Shown here one piece after another: positions 23,453 through 34,416 of a stretch of 64,000 bases of DNA. Under the pieces are notes generated by a model, which did not search any database, was not told the DNA's origin, and worked only from the letters and a program-made list of their open reading frames with translations. Position 1 is the first letter of the stretch. Each line of letters starts with the position of its first letter. The DNA is from Saccharum officinarum (taxonomy: Eukaryota > Streptophyta > Magnoliopsida > Poales > Poaceae), in the NCBI GenBank assembly GCA_020631735.1, contig CM036160.1, positions 2,836,407 to 2,900,406 on the forward strand, in the 5' to 3' direction. The position numbers and the translations under genes were made by a program.

Positions 23453-25900
23453 ATGCCCGCACACTTCACAGCAAAATGGTAAAGCCGAGCGCGCCCTTCG
23501 CACTATTAACAATATTGTACGTTCCATGCTGTTTCAGGCTAGCCTTCCTCCTGTCTATTGGGCCGACTCTCTTTATACCGCCACTTATCTTTTAAATCGT
23601 CACCCCACTAAGACTCTCAGAGGGCTCACACCATTTTTTGCTCTCTTCGGCACTCCTCCCACATATTCCCATCTTCGTGTTTTTGGATGTGCCTGTTATC
23701 CCAATTTGTCCTCCACTACACCACATAAATTGTCCCCTCGATCATCCCTCTGTGTCTTTCTTGGCTATTCCTCCGATCACAAGGGTTATCGCTGTTTAGA
23801 CCTTCAAACCAACAGGATCATCATCTCTCGTCATGTTATATTTGATGAATCCATATTCCCCTTCTCAAACATGTCGACTACCCCCTCGGATCCAGCCACT
23901 CTTGATTTTTTGGATGACGATGACTATTCTCCTATGCCCATTGGGCGTAGCACTGTGGTTGCAGGGACACCTCTTCGAGCTACCGGCCAGGCTTCATCGG
24001 CCGGCCAGCCGCCTGTTGTCGAGCCTGTCTCCAACGTGGGCGGCCTCGCGACACCTGGAGGAGACGGCGACACAGTGCCCCCTGAAACTTCACCCTCCGC
24101 TGCCAGCTGCCTGCTGTCGAGCTAGGCTCCAGCACTGGTGCACGTGGCGCACCACCTCCACCGACGCACGGCTCTAGCTCGGCCCCCTCTGCTGCCCCTG
24201 TTGACACCACGTCACAGGTCGCTGCCAGCAGAGGAGGCCGCACTGCCTCCGCGCTACCTCAACCCGTTGAGCCGGTCATCAATGACCATGGCATGCAGAC
24301 TCGAGGCAAGTCCGGCTTTCGGCAGCCGGTGGACCGTCTCAACCTGCACACGGCGACGCTCTCGCCAATCCCGAAGACTCTCCGTTCTGCACTCGCTGAT
24401 CCCCAGTGGCGCTCGGCGATGCAATCAGAGTACGATGCTCTCCGGGCCAATGATACTTGGAGCTTGGTTCCCCGCCCGCCTGGCGTGAACATCATCACCG
24501 GTAAATGGGTCTACCGTCACAAGTTTTTGTCTGATGGTTCTCTTGATCGCTACAAGGCCAGGTGGGTTCTTCGGGGCTTCACTCAACGCCCCGGCATTGA
24601 TTATGAGGAAACTTTCAGCCCAGTCGTCAAGCCAGCCACCGTCCGTGTTGTGCTCACACTTGCTCTGTCACGCTCCTGGCCTATCCATCAGCTGGACGTC
24701 AAGAATGCTTTTCTTCATGGGACTTTGACAGAGACCGTGTACTGCCAGCAGCCGTCTGGTTTGTCGATTCATCTCATCCCAATTATGTGTGCAGATTGAA
24801 CAAGTCATTATATGGATTGAAGCAGGCTCCCCGAGCATGGCACCATCGCTTCGCCAGCCACATCACTTCTCTTGGTTTTGTTGAGGCCAAGTCTGACACG
24901 TCGCTCTTCATTTACCGCCGAGGTGATGACATGGCTTTTTTGCTTCTCTATGTGGATGACATTGTTCTCACCGCTTCGTCACAGAGCTTTCTCCAACGCA
25001 TTATAGCAGCTTTGCAGCGAGAATTCTCTATGACTGATATGGGCGCCCTCCATCATTTCCTGGGTATGTCAGTTGATCGTCGAGCTGATGAGTTGTTCCT
25101 CTCTCAGAAGCAATATATGCTGGACATTTTGGACCGTGCTGGGATGCGGGACTGCAAGCCGTGTAGTACCCCTGTTGATACTCAGGCTAAGTTATCTGCT
25201 GATGGTGTTCCTGTGGCTGATCCATCCCACTATCGCAGTATTGCTGGTGCACTTCAGTATCTTACCTTCACCCGTCCTGATATCGCTTATGCAGTTCAGC
25301 AGATTTGCTTGTTTATGCATGATCCGAGAGAGCCTCACCTCACCGCCATGAAGCGCATTCTGCGCTACATCCAGGGAACTTTGGAGCTTGGCTTTCATCT
25401 TCATCGCACCTCGCCTGTGGATCTCACTGTCTACTCTGATGCTGACTGGGCCGGCTGTCCCGAGACTCGTCGATCTACCTCTGGATATGCTGTCTTCCTG
25501 GGTGACAACTTGGTCTCATGGTCCTCTAAGCGTCAGGGCACCGTCTCCAGATCCAGTGCCGAGGCTGAATATCGCGCTGTGGCTAATGGGGTTGCGGAGG
25601 CGTGCTGGCTACGACAGCTTCTCTTCGAGCTCCATTGCCCTCTTCGACGAGCTACAGTTGTGTATTGTGACAATGTCAGTGCCGTTTACCTATCTACCAA
25701 CCCCGTTCAGCACCAGCGGACCAAGCACGTGGAGATTGACCTTCACTTCGTTCGTGACTGGGTGGCCCTCGGAGAAGTTCGAGTTCTACATGTTCCTACT
25801 ACTTCACAGTACGCCGACATCTTCACCAAGGGGCTACCGACGTCCGTCTTTGTTGAGTTTAGGTCCAGTCTTAATGTTCGTAGTGCTCCCAATTCCGACT

Positions 25901-25909
25901 GCGGGGGAG
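25901..25909 (+). promoter_or_regulatory. Polypurine tract of element D
   Basis: gcgggggag directly before the 3' LTR; the plus-strand primer position. Confidence 0.75.
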
Positions 25910-26025
25910 TGTTGGATTGTAAACGTGTCCCAGCCCATGGGCCTGCCATAGTTGGCTCCCCATCCGGTCTATATGTACACAACTATCACCGTTGAGGAAT
26001 ACATCGTGCATTACTCTAACTATCA
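25910..26025 (+). repeat. 3' LTR of element D
   Basis: 116 bp, one base different from the 5' LTR, followed by the duplication gaaac (26026-26030). Confidence 0.9.
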
Positions 26026-26030
26026 GAAAC

Positions 26031-26400
26031 GAAACGAAGCATGAGCCAAGATTTCTGGGGGCAGATCGAACGAAGCACGTACGTACTTTAGTCTTTTAGC
26101 CCATGTCTTATGCACACAATGTAATTGCCTCGTGAGTCGTGATTGAAGATCATGACGAAGCAGCAACGACGGACCATGCAGTCGAGAACAAGAGACTATG
26201 CGTCGTTTGCGCCAATTCTTAGCGGCAGCTGATCCGGTGCTTTTGAGACGTTTCACTAGAGCAGCAGTAGAATAGAATTGCTTGGGGGTTTTTGCAAGTG
26301 CCAGGCGTAAGAGATAATGCCAAGAAAGTCCACTATAGCGCCCGCTATTTGACGCAACCCGCCCAAATCTAGAAGACATCTAGTTCAATCTTAATTTAAG
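26031..26400 (+). repeat. Host-like repeated unit, copy (ii), last part
   Basis: The cacacaatgtaattgcctcg and gtgagtcgtga phrases match copies (i) and (iii). The gatcatgacgaagcagcaac and gacggaccatg phrases match copy (iii) at about 30160-30250. No gene is supported; the minus-strand 118-codon ORF has no recognisable domain. Confidence 0.55.
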
Positions 26401-26405
26401 ATATA

Positions 26406-27066
26406 TATGTCTATCAACCCGTGCTCTCACACGGGCTATAGTTTTAGGAGATATAAGTATTAGGTACACTGTAGAATAATTAGTAAATCTATGCGTATAT
26501 AAAAGCTATGTATTTTGTAAACTCAAAACGTCTTATAATAATTTGGAGTAGAGGAAGTACATCCTACTATAAAGAATTAATTATATTAAATCGTATGTTT
26601 TATCTTTGTTTATTTTTTTAGCATAGTAGGCATAATAGATACTCTGTAGTCTATATCTAGTTATTATAAACTTATTAATTACTATTTTGAAGGAATCTAT
26701 ATTTGTGTTTATTGTATATTTCATTAACTCTTCTTTTTGCATTTTTTTTAAAAATAAGGATTCTAGGTCATAGAGTATGTTCTTAAGTATTACTATAGCA
26801 TAAGCTATTATTTGGAACATACACCATATCTCTTAAGATAAGTCATAGAGATTGAAGTGAGATCTCGGACAGGGTAGCAGTGCTAATCTCAAGAGAATTT
26901 TAATACTTAAAACCTTATAATGATTAACTTTTTATTCTTAAGTATTCTTGAAGGGCCCAAAAATATAGCCACCAGTGGTCTCCCATACTTTTCAAGATGA
27001 ATATCAACGAATTATATTTGCAATTATGGTTATACTACCAGTATAGACATATCAAATATATTAGTT

Positions 27067-27126
<60 letters not shown>

Positions 27127-29303
27127 AACAATCTATATAAATTATATGTTATGTTTACTAATATGATTTTAAATAATTTGTTAGTATCATTAGTATATGA
27201 GTTATTAAAAATATATTTTCTATATGATGAAACATAACATATGTATTTTATTGCTCATGCATGTTGGCATGACACATATAATCTTATTGTATTAATATTA
27301 ATAGAGGTGGGGTAATGTAGAAACATATACATGCTCTATTCGTTATATAAACAATTTTTTTAATAGGACATGTTGACAATTTAGATGCAGATTTGAGGGA
27401 GTATTTAATTTTTCTAATAATGAGATGAAAATTGAGTTTTGTAAGTTATCAATCATAATAAAACAACGTCAGTACTTAAATGCATATTTGGTTTACTTTA
27501 GATCATGTTTCTTAACCACATATGAGGGGTGATATAAATTAGAGTCATGAGTTAGTTTGCATTGTTTTACACAATAGCAGAAATGGATATAGTTATTTAG
27601 AAAATAGAATAGATCCATTAGCTATTATTATCAATGGCGATTAGGTTATACCTAATTGATGGTAAGATGTTTTAGAATTTTATGAGAATTTCTAGAATCT
27701 ATTTTTTGTTTTCCAATCAAGTCTAATGAGGATTGACATGTAGGCTCAAGCGGGGACCTCTAGTTAGAATTTCTAGTATTTATATTTTTCTTGATACAAC
27801 CCTTTTTATGTTTTCATAAATCTATAGTTTATCTTTTAATTTTTAATCAAGTTACTTAGATATTCTAGTATTCTTTATCTTTTATTTGAAAATTGTTTCT
27901 TATTAAAAAGAGCCTATATCCTAGTAGTATTGTTTTCCACATAACTTGAACCTCGACTTGCGTCCCGACACTAAACATGTTGAATTTGTTATATCACGAG
28001 ATTATATGTGTGTAACATTATTTATATATCTTATAGTGTATAAAATTAAATTAATAATATTGATATGATATAATGTTGTAGTAAAAATATATAAACTTAT
28101 TTAAAACAATAACTTATGAAATTTATTAACATGGAGTATTAATACAAAGTGTTGTTGCTATGTGGTTTGTTAAGTGAACAATTTTTCATGTTTCATAAAT
28201 TGTTAAAATAAATATTTATCCTAATATATACATGTTTATTTTATATACATGATGGAACATAGCATTATAGTTATTTTATTTCACGATTATAGAAGTATGT
28301 AATTAATTTAGATATATATTACTTTATATATGGTATTGATGTATTTTTTATAATAATATATATTACTATTTATGTGTAGATTTCATAGATTTCTTGTTTA
28401 TTTTTTTTATAATGGCTAAGGTACATACAAAGGTAAAAGTAATACCATATATTATCTTTCAAAATGGCATATATGGATAGGTTAAATACAAACTTTGAAT
28501 ATTACTTTGCATTATATTTTATAATGATAAAGATGGATAATTTATAAAATCATTAGGAGGTATTTAAATTATCTTTCATAATGGTAGATGTGTGTAATTA
28601 GATACAAAGTTAGAGGATCAATTTAAATTATCTTTCATAATGACAAAGCTTGGTAATTTAGACGCAACGTTAATTTAGATACAAAGTTAGAGAATTATTC
28701 TAAATTATCTTTCATAATGACAAAGCTGGGTAATTTAGACGCGATGTTAGAGGATTGTTTTAATTATTTTAAATTATCTTTCATAATTACAAAGCTTGAT
28801 AATTTAGATGTAATGTTAATTTAGATACAAAGTTAGGGGATTATTCTAAATTATCTTTCATAATGATAAAGCTGGGTAATTTAGCGCAGTGTTAGATGAT
28901 TATTTTAAATTATGTTTCGTAATGGCCAATTTGGGTAATTTAGATGCAAATTTTGGGAGTTATTTTGAATTATTTATCATAATAGTAGATAGGTAATTTA
29001 TATGTAAATATAGGGGGTTATTTTGAATTATCTTTTGCAATGGCAGAGGTAGGTAATTTACATGCAAAATTAGGGGGTTACTTTATGTATTTTCCATTAT
29101 GGCAGTGGTGGGTAATTTTTTTATAAAGTTCAATGGATCCAATGGCTAATATCGGTGATGATGATTAGAGTCTATCAAATCAAAGGCCAGATGTTTCTGA
29201 TTATTGTGAGAATTTCTAGGATTTACCTTATTTCATAGCGCGTCTGGTGAGAATTAACCTGGTGCCTCTATTAGGGCCTTTAGTTAGTAATAGTAAGATA
29301 AGA
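26406..29303 (-). mobile_element. Non-autonomous Helitron-like element, right copy
   Basis: Homologous over its full length to 12601-15514 in reverse orientation. The 5' end on the minus strand is TCTTATCTTAC after a host A (T at 29304 on plus). The 3' hairpin is at about 26417-26437 (cccgtgctctcacacggg). The terminal CTAG has decayed to a related word (TATG read on plus at 26406-26409). 2898 bp, AT-rich, no gene. It holds an AT microsatellite that the left copy lacks. Confidence 0.5.
27070..27122. repeat. (AT)n microsatellite
   Basis: About 26 uninterrupted AT units inside the right Helitron-like copy; the matching place in the left copy is not expanded. Confidence 0.95.
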
Positions 29304-29559
29304 TTTGATCGAGAAGCAACTCTTGGAGTACATTTAAATATCTATTTACACTATTCAAGTTATATGTCCATTAGAGTATTATTTATTTGCATTTAGTTGA
29401 TTTATTAATGTGTAAGAAAGTCATTGTTTAAGATATACATATATCAAAATTATATGAGATTATTAGATAATATTATTGGAACTTAGCGTTCGCTATCCGC
29501 AATCCGTGATGTAGGCGTCAATCCGCTACAGACCCCGTTAACCGCTATTTGTTACCTTT

Positions 29560-29885
29560 GCTCATAGCAGACATGAAGTAACATTGTTATGTCCATATAC
29601 TACTGATATCAATATTAAAAATATACACAATGATGTTTTTTTTCACCTGCATCGGTGGTGGTAATCTTGTCTTCCAATGATGCACGAGAATTATTATTTT
29701 TCATTCAGATTTGATTAACCCTGTGTGATCTCCAATGATGTACTATTTGTCTTCCAATGATTCGGTTAATCTAATACCGGACTCCGGTGACGCCTCGATG
29801 ATTAAGAATTCAAACATTGCATGAGGCCCTGTATGATATCCATTTTATTCCCGGTTGTTGTTATTATTATTATTATTATTATTTA

Positions 29886-29946
<61 letters not shown>

Positions 29947-30250
29947 TATTATTATATTATTATTATTATTATTAAACAAGATATTATATTATATATATTA
30001 TTAATATTATATATCCTGGACGCGGACTCAACATGGCGGAGGGGAGAATGATTTCAGGGGCAGAACGAGAAGTACTCTTTTGCCCAATGTCTTGTGCACA
30101 CAATGTAATTGCCCCGAAATCGATCCCATGTCTTGTGCAATTGACATGGGGGTACTGATTGAAGATCATGATGAAGCAGCAACGATGGACTATTTTTCGT
30201 GAGGCCGCCGCCCAGACGGTGCATAATAGCTTAGAACGACGGACCATGCC
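29560..30250 (+). repeat. Host-like repeated unit, copy (iii)
   Basis: Same order of phrases as copies (i) and (ii): tactgatatcaatattaaaaa, cacctgcatcggtggtg, ataccggactccggtgacg, the cacacaatgtaattgcc phrase, and cagacggtgcata. It holds a long ATT repeat. The empty LINE site is at about 29590-29610. No coding frame is supported. Confidence 0.6.
29859..29974. repeat. (ATT)n microsatellite
   Basis: About 38 ATT/TTA units with two short interruptions. The Ile/Tyr-rich ORF across it is a repeat translation. Confidence 0.95.
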
Positions 30251-30305
30251 GTCCGATCCCCGCCCCTGCTGCCATCTATCACCGTCCAGAATGCAGTGAG
30301 AGTTG

Positions 30306-30493
30306 AGGCCTCGTTTAGTTCTACAAAATTTTCAAGATTCCCTGTCCCATCGAATGTTTGGACACATGTATAGAGCATTAAATGTAGATAAAAAACTAAC
30401 TACATAGTTTGGTAGAAAACCACGAGATGAATCTTTTGAGCCTAATTAGTTCAATAATTAGAAACTAATTAACAAATACAAACGAAAGTGTTA
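30306..30493. mobile_element. Tourist-like MITE, cut by the assembly gap
   Basis: Starts ggcctcgtttagttc and continues with attttcaagattccctgtc and gagcctaattagtt, close to a very common grass MITE that begins GGCCTTGTTTAGTT (recalled as PIF/Harbinger-type). The right end is lost in the N run. Confidence 0.65.
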
Positions 30494-30593
30494 NNNNNNN
30501 NNNNNNNNNNNNNNNNNNNNNNNNNNNNNNNNNNNNNNNNNNNNNNNNNNNNNNNNNNNNNNNNNNNNNNNNNNNNNNNNNNNNNNNNNNNNN
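30494..30593. other. Assembly gap (100 N)
   Basis: Exactly 100 N, the usual stand-in for a gap of unknown size. It hides the end of the MITE and about the first 290 bases of the 5' LTR of copy B. Confidence 1.
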
Positions 30594-32163
30594 CCTCTAG
30601 ATGTGCATTTCATGATCATATGCATTTGGATAGAAATAATACCGCCTCGAAAAAATGATTGTGAAAAGCTAACACACTCACACATGACGTGGATCACTTG
30701 GTGGTGTTAGCAATTTACGAATGGCGTTGGAGTTTAAGCGTAGAGAGGGTTTGGGGTCATCTCTCCCTCCCGCGAGCGTGCGAGCGCGGATTTCAGGCAT
30801 TTTGGGGAATGAAATGCTATTTTCCACTACGCCGGAAGTCGGAAAAAGAAACGGAGGCAAACGGGGGTCACAGTGGTGACCGGCGCTGGACCGGACGCGG
30901 TCACTGTTTGACCGGACGCGTCCGTCAGTGTCCAGTATCTGCGCGTTTTTCAGTTGTTTGATCGGACGCGAGGCGCGTCCGGTCATAGGCGACCGGACGC
31001 GTCCGGTCGTCCAGGGAGCTTACTGGACTCCAACCGGACGCGGGCACTGTGGCGTCCGGTCGCTGGTTCGTTGTGCGCGGCTCAGGGTTGACCAGCGCGT
31101 CCGGTCAGTTTACGGGACCGGCGCGTCCCGTCGTTGCGACCGGCGCGTCCGGTCGGTGCTTCGCGAAACTAGCCGTTGCACGACCGACGCGTCCGGTCAG
31201 TTGGACAGCGGCGTCCGGTCAACGCGACTTCGGCTGTTTCAAGTTTCTAACGCTATATTCGAAGGGGTACGTCTAATATACTCGTTGGCCGGCTCAAGGC
31301 TCTCTCTCTCGAACATTTTGACATACTTGTGAGCACTTTGAGCTAAGCAACTCCCCTCCCACTCATCTCTCTTGCTTCTTTGCATATTCGAAGTGAGATT
31401 GAGTGATCCAAGTGCATTTGCATTGTGAGATTGCATCTAGTTGGCACTTGGTGGTTGATTTGCTGCGGGATTCTTGTTTCTCTTGGTGGTTGCCGTCACC
31501 TAGACGGCTTGGAGCAGCTTGGAGGCGTTGGCAAGAGTTGGTGTTTGTTCTTGGCCACCTCCGGTGATTGTGAGGGGTTTGTGCCTACCTCGGCGAGCGC
31601 CAAAGGCAACATTAGTATATTGCTCGTGTCATTGCAACCTTTTGCCATTTGGTAGGTTCTTGTGGCGCCTTTTGAGAGGCTCGGTGTGTGACGATTAGCC
31701 ACCGAACCACGTGGTGAAGAGGGACACAACGGGGACTAGCGTGCCGGCAAGCACGTGAACTCGGGATAAATCTTCGTGTCACACTTTCATATTGTGATTG
31801 ATTGATCGGTGTTCGGTTATCTTGGTATTCATTGTTGATCATATTGGTTGGCTCAATACTTCGCCCCTCGGTGATACCTCCTAACTCAACTCCACATTAC
31901 TTTCTTAGTTATCTTTGCTAGCTAGTTAGCTTTGCTAGAGTAGTTCTTTGTGTAGCTTGCTAGTTGTAGTTTTCTTCTCGGTTTGACTTGTGCGGTTGAG
32001 TGCAATTACTAGATTGTGAATTGGTTAGGTGGCTTGCAAACACCCCGTAGGCTAAGCAAACTCGCATCTCGCTATTTGTTTTATTGATAAACTTGTTTAG
32101 CTTGTCCTTGTAGAAAATTTTTAATAGGCTATTCACCCCCCCTCTAGCCATCAAGACCTTTCA
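30594..32163 (+). repeat. 5' LTR of copy B, partial
   Basis: Starts inside the LTR at a point matching base 295 of the copy C LTR and ends cctttca at 32163. More diverged from A and C than these are from each other. The CG array (30900-31225) has fewer units, and the TATA-like word of the others reads ctaatatact here, so the promoter may be weakened. Confidence 0.85.
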
Positions 32164-32165
32164 AG

Positions 32166-32177
32166 TGGTATCGGAGC
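32166..32177 (+). promoter_or_regulatory. Primer binding site of copy B
   Basis: tggtatcggagc two bases after the LTR; matches the initiator tRNA-Met type site with one change from the usual tggtatcagagc, as in copy C. Confidence 0.85.
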
Positions 32178-32216
32178 CGTGGTCACGTTTGTAAGGCTTA
32201 ACAACCTCGGTGTAAG

Positions 32217-34404
32217 ATGGCTCAAGTTATGTTCAATCATGTTAATGGCAAGCCTCCATTCTTTGATGGCGTCTCTTCCTTTGATCATTGGAAAAGGAAG
32301 ATGAAGCAATATCTAGGCAATATACATGAGAAGGTTTGGGATGTGACCAAAGAAGGATACGTCATTCTTGATGAGGAAAACCTCACTCCCAATGACCGCA
32401 TCAACAAACAATGCAATACGGCGGCACTTGACACAATCTATCGTGCCATTGATGATAAAGTATTTGAGCAAATCAAAGATCTTGAAAAGGCAAATGAGCT
32501 TTGGATAAGGCTTGAAGAAACATATGAAGGTACTTCAACGGTAAAAGTGCCAAACTATATATGCTCAAGGACAAGTTCTCCACATTCAAGATGAAGGATG
32601 ATGAATCCATCCCGGAGATGTTCTATAGGCTCCAAGTCATTGTCAATGATCTCAAGGGGCTTGGGGAGAAGGTTGAGGACAAGGACTTCTCACATAAGTT
32701 CTTGATGTGCTTACCCAAGAAGTTTGCCACCTTGAGAAGAATGATCTTTAGAGAGGGATTGGACAAGGTCAAACCAACCAATGTGCTTGGAGATATAATG
32801 ACCGATGACCAATATAATGATGATGAAGATGAGGTAGAAGAGAAGAAGGAGACCAAGGTCAAGCAAGAGAAGCCCATTGCATTCAAGGCTTCATCCTCTA
32901 AGGGCAAGAGCAAGGTAGAAAGTGATGATGATGATCCATTCGATGATGAGACCATGGCCCTCCTTGTGCACAAGATGGAAAGATTTATGAAGAAGAAGGA
33001 TATGGGGCAAGGAAGAGGAGAGACACTATAAAGGCAAAGACCCTTTGCTACAATTGCAATAGCCCCGATCACATAGTGGTGGATTGCCCCTATGAAGATA
33101 AGAGATTTCATAATGGGGACTTGAAGCTCAAGAAGAACAAGAAGGATAAGAAAGAGAATGAGAAGAAAACAAAGAAGAGCTTCACTTTCAACAACAAGAA
33201 GAAGGGTGGTGGTTATGTAGTCACTTGGGATAGTGACAACTCCGATAGTGATGATGATGAAAGCTCTAGTGATGATGAGAGGATCACTCGACGAGCCACT
33301 GCAAACATCGCCCTCTCCAACAAGCCATCCATCTTCGACACTACATCAACATGCCTTATGGCCAAGCCTACCAAGGTAAAACATGATGATAGTGATGATG
33401 ATTCTTGTGCTAGTGATGATTGTAGGAGTGATGATGAGGAGGATGAGGACTACTCTAAGGATTATCTATTAGGCATAATAGATCAAATGAGCAAGGGCTA
33501 CAAGAGGACAACCAAGAAATACAAAATCTTGGAACAAGAGCTCATTGCCAAGAGCAATGAAAATGATGCCTTGATGGAGGAGCTTGTTGCTCTCAAAAAG
33601 AGTAAGAAGTGCAAAGGAATTGAACAAGAGCTCAAAGCTCTTAGGAAATCCTTTGATGAGCTAGAGGCTTCTCGTGAGTGTCTAAAGGAAGACCACGAGG
33701 ATCTTGAAATTGCTCACACTAGGCTTAAGGAAGCCCACTCCACTCTACTTGAGCTCATCAAGGAAAAGGACCTTAAGTTGGAGAAGTTCATGAAGGAAGC
33801 TAAGGAGGAGCAAGTGATTGTCACTTGTGATATTGGACTAACATGTGATATTATTGATGATTCTTTATTTGTTAGTCCTACTAATGCTTCATGTAGCTCA
33901 TCATCATCCACCACAACCAACTCTACCTCTACTACTAGTGATTCATCACTTGTGGTTGAGACTCTCAAGAGAGAGGTGGATGATCTCACCCGCGCATTAG
34001 GCAATGCCTATGGTGGGGATGCCCGCTTGCTAAAATGCTTGGGTAGCCAAAGGTTCTCTCTTAACAAAGAGGGATTGGGCTATACTCCTAAGAAGGGCAA
34101 GGCGGCCTTTGCTACTCCAAAGTCTCGCTTTGTGAAGGGCAATGGTCGTTATTGCAATAGATGCAAGCAAGTTGGGCATCTAGAGATTAATTGCAATAAA
34201 ATGAACAAGAACAAGAAAAATGCTAATGTACCTTACATTCCTTTTGATTCTTGTTATATGCTTACCAAAGGTGAGAAAGGTGTGCATGCTAGGTTTGTTG
34301 GTACACCAATTGTGGGCCCAAAGAAGAAGGCCATTTGGGTACCAAAGAGCTTAGTGACTAATCTCCAAGGACCCAAACAAGTATGGGTACCTAAGAAACA
34401 TTAA
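32217..34404 (+). pseudogene. Copy B gag, two frameshifts
   Basis: ATG at 32217 (MAQVMFNHVNG) as in copy C. N-terminal copia Gag domain (WKRKMKQYLGN, LWIRLEETYEG), then a one-base loss near 32546 and a second near 32997 relative to copy C shift the frame twice. The first CCHC knuckle (CYNCNSPDHIVVDC) spans the start of the third segment at about 33049-33090. An acidic, Lys-rich and coiled-coil region and the second knuckle CNRCKQVGHLEINC (about 34160) follow. It ends at the conserved TAA (34402-34404). The third segment (33076-34404) is open for 442 codons. Confidence 0.85.
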
Positions 34405-34416
34405 TTTATTTTGTAG

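Larger units (their letters stand above)
16898..25995 (+). pseudogene. Element D pol, split by an insertion and frameshifts
   Basis: First part 16898-18269: Gag tail, protease WYADSGAGSHMT (about 17410), pre-integrase LWHRRLGHLG and CHACQLGRH, and integrase up to the third catalytic region. The insertion at 18270-23452 lies there. The second part resumes with HTSQQNGKAERA (23458-), then loses frame between about 24120 and 24290 in a low-constraint linker. RT runs from about 24293 and has another frame change near 24760, just before [13 protein letters not shown]. The last part holds YVDDIVLTAS, the RNase H block SSAEAEYRA and the C-terminal block QHQRTKHVEID. The final codons run into the 3' LTR. 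Clearly inactive. Confidence 0.85.
15650..26025 (+). mobile_element. Complete short-LTR Ty1/copia element D with a nested insertion
   Basis: Two 116-bp LTRs (15650-15765, 25910-26025) differ by one base (a/g at the 16th position) and are flanked by the 5-bp duplication gaaac (15645-15649, 26026-26030). A tRNA-iMet-type primer site follows the 5' LTR, and a polypurine tract precedes the 3' LTR. Without the 5183-bp insert and its 5-bp duplication the element is about 5.2 kb. The short LTR, Gag without a CCHC knuckle and a Gly/Arg-rich tail fit an Ale/Retrofit-like lineage (tentative). Coding is broken by an in-frame stop, two frameshifts and the insertion. Confidence 0.9.

Noticed and set aside
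12601..29303. One giant transposon with 2.9-kb terminal inverted repeats
   Set aside because: No target duplication or shared terminal motif of a TIR transposon was seen; the ends fit two separate Helitron-like elements better. It cannot be fully excluded.
29821..30051. Isoleucine-rich 76-codon ORF
   Set aside because: It is the translation of the ATT microsatellite.
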